Part shown: positions 6,493 through 10,979 of the stretch, in pieces | Layout of the letters: each line of letters starts with the position of its first letter | Numbering within the stretch: the first letter of the stretch is position 1 | Assembly: GCA_016288355.1 (NCBI GenBank) | Contig: JAEEYY010000223.1 | Coordinates: 1 to 10,979, forward strand | Origin: Synergistes sp. | Lineage (GTDB): Bacteria; Synergistota; Synergistia; Synergistales; Synergistaceae | Reading direction: 5' to 3' | Length of the DNA: 10,979 nucleotides | Made by a program: the position numbers and the translations under genes | The notes under the pieces: model-generated | The model's input: the letters and a program-made list of their open reading frames with translations, nothing else | The model's database searches: none | What the model was told of the DNA's origin: nothing

Positions 6493-6743
6493 CAGCCTAT
6501 GCCTATATCCTGCGCTGTGCCGACGGCACGCTCTACACCGGCTGGACCAATGACCTGAAAAGGCGCGTCGCGGTACACAACGCCGGGCAGGGCGCCAAAT
6601 ACACCAGGGGAAGGCTCCCTGCGGAGCTTTTTTATTACGAGAGCTTTGATACAAAAGAAGAAGCGATGTCGCGCGAAGCCGCGATAAAAAAGATGTCCCG
6701 CAGCGGAAAACTTTCGCTGAAAAACTCCCAAATCCACGAATAA
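6489..6743 (+). CDS. GIY-YIG domain protein (UPF0213/YhbQ family)
   Basis: An 84-residue single-domain member of the GIY-YIG nuclease superfamily. The signature strands are AYAYILRCADGTLYTGWT (3-20), with YIL and YTG standing for the GIY and YIG motifs. They are followed by Asn-Asp-Leu, the conserved Arg-Arg (25-26) and His30 region, AKYTRGR (36-42), and REAAIKKMSR (62-71) with the family's KK pair; the Glu63 position matches the metal-binding Glu. Such small proteins, as in E. coli YhbQ, are thought to be DNA endonucleases with a role in repair, but their biological job is poorly known. GGAG at 6475-6478 gives a normal Shine-Dalgarno spacing. Overlap with the preceding stop implies coupled translation. 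Family is certain; substrate is not. Confidence 0.9.
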   Translation: MTAYAYILRCADGTLYTGWTNDLKRRVAVHNAGQGAKYTRGRLPAELFYYESFDTKEEAMSREAAIKKMSRSGKLSLKNSQIHE

Positions 6744-6746
6744 CTA

Positions 6747-6775
6747 TTGCTGAGCCTCTCAACAGGGGTTACAAT
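6747..6775 (+). promoter_or_regulatory. Sigma70-type promoter for purA
   Basis: TTGCTG (6747-6752) and TACAAT (6770-6775) are 17 bp apart, starting three bases after the GIY-YIG stop. A start near 6782 leaves about 52 nt of leader to the purA ATG. The -10 has the same sequence as that of the tup promoter. Confidence 0.6.
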
Positions 6776-6807
6776 AATATTGTTTTTAGAAAGATTGTCA
6801 ATATATA

Positions 6808-6819
6808 TGACGATCGTCA
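6808..6819. repeat. Perfect 12-bp palindrome in the purA leader, possible operator
   Basis: TGACGATCGTCA is its own reverse complement and sits roughly 27 bp after the predicted transcription start and four bases before the AAGGGG Shine-Dalgarno. A further GTCA at 6797-6800 can form a second half-site pair with TGAC 6808-6811. As DNA it could be a dimer-binding operator; as RNA it has no loop and would not form a hairpin. The binding protein is unknown. Confidence 0.4.
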
Positions 6820-6833
6820 AAAGGGGTGTTCTT

Positions 6834-8120
6834 ATGAGAGGCCGCACGGATATAGTTGTGGGAGTGCAGTGGGGCGACGAAGGCAAAGGGCGGGTCGTTG
6901 ACGCTCTTGCCTCGAAGGCCGGAGTTGTTGTCCGCTACCAGGGAGGGGCAAACGCCGGACACACAGTAGTGGCAGACGGCGAAAAATATGTATTTCATCT
7001 GCTGCCCTCCGGCATCCTTTATCCGGATAAGTTATGTGTGATCGGCAACGGCGTCGTAATAGATCCGGAGGCGCTCTTCAATGAGCTGGATGAGCTTGCC
7101 GCACGCGGCAGAAAGACCGCGCGCCTCGTCGTAAGTCACGGCGCTCATATAGTAATGCCCTATCACAAGCTGCTTGACAGGCTTTCGGAGAATGCGCGCT
7201 CCAGCGATACGAAAATAGGCACGACCGGGCGCGGCATAGGGCCCTGTTACTCCGATAAGTATGGGCGGACAGGTATACGCGCTGAAGATCTTGTGAACGC
7301 CGATATCCTCCGTGCAAAGCTTTCGCTTACGCTTGCGCTGAAGAACGACATAATTACAAAGATATACGGCGGGAAGCCGTTTCCGTTTGATGAAATATAC
7401 GAAAAGGCGCTCGCCTGGGGGCGCCGCATCGAGCCGCTTTTAGGGGACTCTTTCCTTGAGATAGACGAAGCCGCCGAGGCCGGACAGAATGTTTTGTTTG
7501 AAGGCGCGCAGGCTACTCTTCTTGACGTTGATTACGGCACCTACCCATTCGTGACCAGCTCAAGCCCCTGCGCCGGCGGCGCCTGCACCGGGGCGGGAAT
7601 CGGCCCGTCGCGCATAGACCGTGCGATCGGCGTCGTCAAGGCTTACTGTACGAGAGTCGGAGAAGGTCCCTTCCCGACGGAAGATCATGGCGAAAATGGC
7701 GAATTCCTGCGCATGAAGGGCGGGGAATTCGGCGCCACCACAGGGCGTCCCCGCCGCTGCGGCTGGTGCGATCTTGTAGCGGTCGACTATGCGGTCAGAG
7801 TAAACGGACTTGACGGCATAGCGCTGACGAAACTTGACGTCCTTGACGAGCTTGACGAGATAAAAATATGCACCGCCTACGATATAAACGGCAAAGTTCA
7901 AAAACATTTTCCGAGCAGCTGTGCCGAGCTTGCGAGGGCAAAGCCGCTCTACAGGACCTTTAAGGGCTGGAAGCGCAGCATAGCCGGCTGCCGCAGATTT
8001 GAAGAGCTGCCTGAAGAAGCGCGTGATTATGTGCGCTTTATAGAAGAAACAGCGGGTGTTCCGGTACTTCTTATAGGAGTTGGCCCGGGGCGCGAACAGA
8101 CGATACTGCGCGGAATATAG
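6834..8120 (+). CDS. purA: Adenylosuccinate synthetase PurA
   Basis: This 428-residue cytoplasmic enzyme joins IMP and aspartate using GTP to make adenylosuccinate, the first committed step to AMP. The P-loop-like GDEGKG is at 14-19, with GANAGHTV (38-45) holding the catalytic His43, GTTGRGIGP (129-137) in the IMP site, VLFEGAQATLLDVDYGTYPFV, and the base-binding loop TTGRPRRCGW (302-311). KLDVLD and GVGPGREQTI complete the GTP site near the C-terminus. The ATG at 6834 is chosen because AAGGGG (6821-6826) lies seven bases upstream and the protein then starts right before the first conserved strand. An in-frame extension to 6747 would overlap the promoter, and the in-frame ATG at 6807 has no Shine-Dalgarno. 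Length is normal. It is probably monocistronic, bounded by its own promoter and the 8194-8235 terminator. Confidence 0.97.
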   Translation: MRGRTDIVVGVQWGDEGKGRVVDALASKAGVVVRYQGGANAGHTVVADGEKYVFHLLPSGILYPDKLCVIGNGVVIDPEALFNELDELAARGRKTARLVVSHGAHIVMPYHKLLDRLSENARSSDTKIGTTGRGIGPCYSDKYGRTGIRAEDLVNADILRAKLSLTLALKNDIITKIYGGKPFPFDEIYEKALAWGRRIEPLLGDSFLEIDEAAEAGQNVLFEGAQATLLDVDYGTYPFVTSSSPCAGGACTGAGIGPSRIDRAIGVVKAYCTRVGEGPFPTEDHGENGEFLRMKGGEFGATTGRPRRCGWCDLVAVDYAVRVNGLDGIALTKLDVLDELDEIKICTAYDINGKVQKHFPSSCAELARAKPLYRTFKGWKRSIAGCRRFEELPEEARDYVRFIEETAGVPVLLIGVGPGREQTILRGI

Positions 8121-8193
8121 CGCGCCCTGCGAAAAAGCTGTTTTTCCGGCGCTGCGCAGCAGACGCCGCGCATCCGGGCATCAGGAAGGATAA

Positions 8194-8235
8194 AGGCAAA
8201 AAGAAACGGCCGCTCCCGGCCGTTTCTTTTTGCCT
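8194..8235. terminator. Bidirectional terminator between purA and the minus-strand operon
   Basis: Arms 8194-8212 and 8217-8235 are a perfect 19-bp inverted repeat with a four-base loop (CTCC). Each arm has a GC-rich centre and an A5/T5 run, so transcripts from either side form a GC stem with U residues on the trailing strand. It lies 73 bp after the purA stop and 24 bp beyond the stop of the convergent FAD oxidoreductase gene. Confidence 0.9.
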
Positions 8236-8259
8236 GTGTAAGAATGACTGTCCGTGAGA

Positions 8260-9408
8260 TCAGACGACGTTCGGCTCTACTATCTTTTCTCCGCGCTCAA
8301 ACCTTCTGTAATCCATGATCGTGGGATCAAACGGCGGCTTGTCGCCGTTGAGCAGAGCCGTCATGATCTGGCCTGCGACCGGAGCGAGCATGAAGCCGTG
8401 TCCGGAGAAGCCTGTCGCGTGCCAGAAGTGTTTGACTTCGGTCTCGCCGAGGATCGGGGCAGAATCCGGCGTCATATCATAGTGGCCGGCCCACTGGCGC
8501 ACGACGCGGATATTCTTTGCGCGCGGCAGCAGCTTCAGCACCGTGCGGGCTATGCTGGCAACGGAGTTGACGTTTGACGTATAGCCGAGCCTGATGTCGC
8601 TCGAGGGGCTTTCGCCTGCGATGATCGAGCCGTGCGGACGCTGCTGGATGTAGTAGTTTCCGCTGAAGCTCATAAGCATCGGCGGGCAGACGCCGGGATC
8701 GACGGGTTCCGTTATCAGGATCTGATGGCGTTCGGCCCAGTTCGGCAGTTTGACGCCGGCCATCGCGGCTATATCCTGAGCCCAGGATCCGGCGCAGTTG
8801 ATGACGTCTTTGCAGTCGATGCTGCCGCGGTTCGTCTCTACCGTCATGCCGCCTTCCTTCGCTTTAAGGCCTATTACTTCCGTGAACTTGCAGAATTTAG
8901 CCCCATAGCGCTTGGCTGCTTCCTGGAACGCGAAGGTGGTCAGGAAGGGGTCGGCGTGACCGTCTCTCTGATAGAATGTGAAGCCTATCGCGTCGTCTAC
9001 CGCAACGCCCGGGCATATCTCCTGCGCGCGCTTGACGTCCGTGAACGCTTCGGACATGATGCCCAGGCTGTGCTGCAGCTGGACATTTTTCTGGAACTGC
9101 GCCCATTCTTTTTCCTGGTAGGCTACGAGCAGATAGCCCCCCTGATTGAGCCCTGTGGGCAGCCCGAGCTCTTCATCCAGATGTTCGAATGTATCAAGGC
9201 AGGCAAGGGCCATGCGGCAGTTGAGTTCAAGTCCCCACTGTGCACGGATGCCGGCGCCGCAGCGTCCGGTAGAGCCGGAGCAGACTGTGTTCTTCTCAAG
9301 GACAACGACGTTCTTTCTTCCGGATTTTGCAAGATAGTAAGCTGTAGCGGTCCCTACGCCGCCTCCGCCTATTATCACTATATCGGCAGTTTTCGGGAAA
9401 TCTGTCAT
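8260..9408 (-). CDS. FAD-dependent oxidoreductase, DAO family; beta-type subunit of an amino-acid/amine dehydrogenase
   Basis: A 382-residue DAO-fold flavoprotein expected to carry the substrate-oxidising site. The dinucleotide-binding motif is IVIIGGGGVGTATAYYLA (10-27), with acidic Glu38 after VVVLEK for the FAD ribose. SGSTGRCGAGIRAQWG (44-59) is the second FAD-contact segment typical of the HcnC, sarcosine oxidase beta and proline dehydrogenase beta group. INCAGSWAQDIA lies mid-protein. The C-terminal TPDSAPILGE and GFSGHGFMLAPVAGQ close the FAD pocket. No signal peptide is seen. GGAAGGTG gives a good Shine-Dalgarno inside the preceding gene, whose TGA overlaps this ATG. It is last in a four-gene operon with an NAD/FAD protein and two Fe-S proteins, which points to a heteromeric dehydrogenase passing electrons to Fe-S carriers rather than an oxygen-using oxidase. 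L-proline, sarcosine, glycine or D-amino acids are possible substrates; none can be chosen from sequence alone. Confidence 0.88.
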   Translation of the reverse strand: MTDFPKTADIVIIGGGGVGTATAYYLAKSGRKNVVVLEKNTVCSGSTGRCGAGIRAQWGLELNCRMALACLDTFEHLDEELGLPTGLNQGGYLLVAYQEKEWAQFQKNVQLQHSLGIMSEAFTDVKRAQEICPGVAVDDAIGFTFYQRDGHADPFLTTFAFQEAAKRYGAKFCKFTEVIGLKAKEGGMTVETNRGSIDCKDVINCAGSWAQDIAAMAGVKLPNWAERHQILITEPVDPGVCPPMLMSFSGNYYIQQRPHGSIIAGESPSSDIRLGYTSNVNSVASIARTVLKLLPRAKNIRVVRQWAGHYDMTPDSAPILGETEVKHFWHATGFSGHGFMLAPVAGQIMTALLNGDKPPFDPTIMDYRRFERGEKIVEPNVV

Positions 9409-9689
9409 CTGTGTTCACCTTCCCTGAAGTCCTCAGCAAGGAGGCTGATCTTTATCGGTTTCACCGGAGGTCTCATCGTACCCGGAGCGATATCGGCTAC
9501 GGGCTGACCGGTCGCCTTTGAGATCTCGCGCAGGATTATGTCGCGGCAGCCGCGTCCCTGGCACGGTCCCATGCCTACGCGGAGCTCTCTTTTCAGCTCG
9601 TCGAACGTGTCATAGCCGCGCGCTATCCACTCGCGTATCTCGTCTATCTCTATTTCTTCACAGCGGCAAATAACATTTGCTTTCGGCAT
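9405..9689 (-). CDS. BFD-like [2Fe-2S]-binding protein, delta-type subunit
   Basis: A 94-residue protein with the bacterioferritin-associated-ferredoxin-like pattern CxC...CxxxxC: Cys8 and Cys10 in VICRCEE, Cys43 and Cys48 in GPCQGRGC. These would ligate one [2Fe-2S] cluster. The intervening helix-rich stretch (IDEIREWIARGYDTFDELKR) is typical of Fer2_BFD domains, which also occur fused to HcnA or to alpha subunits of related dehydrogenases. I chose the ATG at 9689 because AAAGGTG lies about nine bases upstream; a GTG at 9698 in the same frame would touch that Shine-Dalgarno. The stop overlaps the next gene by four bases, implying coupling. About 25 residues follow the cluster domain (PPVKPIKISLLAEDF) with no motif. 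Its probable role is electron relay between flavins. Confidence 0.87.
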   Translation of the reverse strand: MPKANVICRCEEIEIDEIREWIARGYDTFDELKRELRVGMGPCQGRGCRDIILREISKATGQPVADIAPGTMRPPVKPIKISLLAEDFREGEHR

Positions 9690-9705
9690 TATCAGCACAC
9701 CACCT

Positions 9706-10215
9706 TTACTTGACTCTGATAGCGCGTATCTCGTCTATCTTGTCTTTCGGGATCACTACGCTTACCACGTAGGTGCGGTCCTTCGAAGGCTCCGTCACGG
9801 CAGCTACCTCTCCGTCCGCTACCTCTTCTCCGACCCTGTTAAGGCATTTTACCGTCTGTCCCTTTACAGGAAGCGGAAGCAGCTCGTACGGGAGTTTGAT
9901 GACAGCCTTGTCCCCGCCGACCGAAAGGTCTATGACGAAGCACGCAAGTCCCGGGCAGCGCGATACGCATATCCCGCAGCCCGTGCATTTGCTGTAGTCT
10001 ATCTTCGGCGTATCATTTATGTCTTCGAACGGAAGCACCGCACCGGTCGGGCAGCTCGTGTGGCACGGATTGCACGGGATGCGCTTCGGGCATTCTATTA
10101 CTACATAGCCGCCCTTTTTGGCTTCCCACTCCGCCTGCGGCGGCAGTACGGCTCCGACTCCGTGCTCTGTCAGAACCCCGCTGTTGAAGAGTTTTTCTTT
10201 ATCACAGCAGCTCAT
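9706..10215 (-). CDS. Ferredoxin-like 4Fe-4S protein, gamma-type subunit
   Basis: A 169-residue protein with two cysteine clusters: C42-x5-C48-x2-C51-x3-C55-P and C77-x2-C80-x2-C83-x3-C87-P, consistent with two [4Fe-4S] centres. The first spacing (x5 in place of x2) departs from the standard ferredoxin pattern. An extra Cys pair is at 3-4 (SCCDKEK) and another Cys follows the second cluster at 92. The C-terminal 75 residues carry no Cys cluster after residue 92 apart from a lone Cys in VKCLNRVG, and look like a beta-rich domain (GEEVADGEVAAV, RTYVVSVVIP). I start it at the ATG at 10215, preceded by GGGAGG eight bases upstream; the in-frame ATG at 10230 overlaps that Shine-Dalgarno and the upstream gene. 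It lies directly between the alpha-type gene and the [2Fe-2S] gene, so it is probably the electron-transfer subunit of the complex. Confidence 0.85.
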   Translation of the reverse strand: MSCCDKEKLFNSGVLTEHGVGAVLPPQAEWEAKKGGYVVIECPKRIPCNPCHTSCPTGAVLPFEDINDTPKIDYSKCTGCGICVSRCPGLACFVIDLSVGGDKAVIKLPYELLPLPVKGQTVKCLNRVGEEVADGEVAAVTEPSKDRTYVVSVVIPKDKIDEIRAIRVK

Positions 10216-10217
10216 GT

Positions 10218-10979
10218 TTACGCCTCCCATCCTTCTACGAGTACCTGGCCTATTCCGGCAAGGATCTTCTCTCCGACTTCTCCGGCGCGGAGGTGGTCGA
10301 GTCTTGTCCAGTACTCTTTGAATTTGCCTTCATCTACCGGCAGACCCAGCGATTTCGCCGCTCCGTGACCCGCTATGCGCCCTTCGACCATCGCTGCCGA
10401 CGCTTCTTCTATACCGGAGGCGTCTCCCGCTACCCAGATGTCCGGGTTGCTGGTGCGCATGCCCTTGTCTCTCAGAGGCACGTATCCGCAGAGCTGCGGC
10501 ACGAACTTCATCTTGCAGCCCGCCTGCCAGAAGAGCTCTGTCGTCGGCGTAAGTCCTACCGCCATGCAGATGATGTCGCAGTCTATCTTCTGCGGCTCGC
10601 CGATGAGGTTGAATTTATCGTCCAGCTCCTGGATGACCGCTCCTTCGAGCACCTTGTCTCCTACCGCCTCGACTATCGTGTGTCTCAGCAGGATGGGGAT
10701 GCCCAGTCTTCTGATCTTCGCCGCGTGCACCCAGTAGCCGCCTATCTTCGGCATCGCTTCCACGACCGCCGCCACTTCGACTCCGGCCTGGGTCAGCTGG
10801 TAGCTGACTATAAGTCCGATATTGCCTGCTCCCACCATCACGACGTTTTTGCCGGGCACGACGCCGTATACGTTCATCAGCGTCTGGACCGCACCCGCTC
10901 CGTATACGCCGGGGAGGTCGTTGTTCGCGAACGGGATCATTCTTTCCTGCGCTCCCGTCGCTATGACTGCCTTCTTAGC
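10218..10979 (-). CDS. NAD(P)/FAD-dependent oxidoreductase, alpha-type subunit (5' end outside the window)
   Basis: The last 253 residues of a larger flavoprotein; the frame is open to the window edge and the N-terminal FAD domain is missing. The visible part starts in AVIATGAQERMIPF, the ATG motif that precedes the second dinucleotide domain. This is followed by DLPGVYGAGAVQTLMN and the second Rossmann motif VVMVGAGNIGLIVSYQL. ICMAVGLTPTTEL and DIWVAGDASGIEEASAAMVEGRIAG are the C-terminal FAD-contact segments typical of this family. The arrangement matches HcnB, the alpha subunit of archaeal PDH1 L-proline dehydrogenase and opine oxidase subunit A. The ATG at 10940 is internal, not the start. 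Its TAA is immediately followed by the ferredoxin gene, whose Shine-Dalgarno lies in this gene's last codons. In relatives this subunit handles electrons from the beta subunit and may carry NAD(P)H-linked activity. Confidence 0.87.
   Translation of the reverse strand, partial: AKKAVIATGAQERMIPFANNDLPGVYGAGAVQTLMNVYGVVPGKNVVMVGAGNIGLIVSYQLTQAGVEVAAVVEAMPKIGGYWVHAAKIRRLGIPILLRHTIVEAVGDKVLEGAVIQELDDKFNLIGEPQKIDCDIICMAVGLTPTTELFWQAGCKMKFVPQLCGYVPLRDKGMRTSNPDIWVAGDASGIEEASAAMVEGRIAGHGAAKSLGLPVDEGKFKEYWTRLDHLRAGEVGEKILAGIGQVLVEGWEA

Noticed and set aside
6747..6833. 29-residue N-terminal extension of PurA
   Set aside because: It would overlap the purA promoter, lacks a Shine-Dalgarno, and adds residues before the first conserved strand; AAGGGG supports the ATG at 6834.
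8632..9507. 291-codon plus-strand open frame
   Set aside because: It lies opposite the DAO-family gene and part of the [2Fe-2S] gene. Long antisense frames are common in GC-rich coding DNA, and the peptide shows no recognisable domain.
1..10979. CRISPR array, tRNA, rRNA, insertion sequence or phage module
   Set aside because: No spaced direct repeats, RNA gene signatures, transposase motifs or terminal inverted repeats were seen on either strand.

Overview
The window looks like chromosomal DNA from an anaerobic, moderately GC-rich bacterium. The pairing of a tungstate uptake operon with a multi-subunit flavin/iron-sulfur amino-acid dehydrogenase suggests a peptide- or amino-acid-fermenting anaerobe, such as a member of Synergistota (Cloacibacillus/Synergistes type). 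That taxonomic guess is inference; no rRNA or marker phylogeny could be run.

Layout. Positions 1-435 hold no convincing gene. They contain a terminator for a gene lying to the left, a strong inverted repeat, a good sigma70-type promoter (156-184) and a long leader RNA with well-formed hairpins, one capped by a GAAA tetraloop. This leader precedes a tungstate ABC transporter operon (436-4175): a canonical TupA binding protein, a strong intercistronic terminator, the TupB permease, a second and divergent TupA-like binding protein, a 207-bp structured gap, and the TupC ATPase with a C-terminal extension. The leader is a candidate molybdenum/tungsten-cofactor (Moco/Tuco) riboswitch on grounds of context and architecture, but this is not proven.

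Next come glmS (4302-6128) with its own extended -10 promoter, a small membrane or exported protein of unknown function (6175-6492), a GIY-YIG domain protein (6489-6743) whose start overlaps the preceding stop by ATGA, and purA (6834-8120) with its own promoter and a perfect 12-bp palindrome in its leader. A 19-bp perfect inverted repeat (8194-8235) forms a bidirectional terminator between purA and the convergent minus-strand operon.

The minus-strand operon (10979 down to 8260) encodes, in transcription order, an NAD(P)/FAD-type oxidoreductase (5' end outside the window), a two-cluster [4Fe-4S] ferredoxin-like protein, a BFD-type [2Fe-2S] protein and a DAO-family FAD oxidoreductase. Gene order and protein types resemble the alpha-gamma-delta-beta subunits of archaeal dye-linked L-proline dehydrogenase (PDH1) and, more loosely, hydrogen cyanide synthase HcnABC and sarcosine oxidase. 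The complex probably oxidises an amino acid or secondary amine and passes electrons through the flavins and Fe-S clusters; the substrate cannot be read from sequence.

The points most worth follow-up are the two unlike binding proteins served by one permease, the structured tup leader, the terminator placed between tupA and tupB, and the four-part dehydrogenase.
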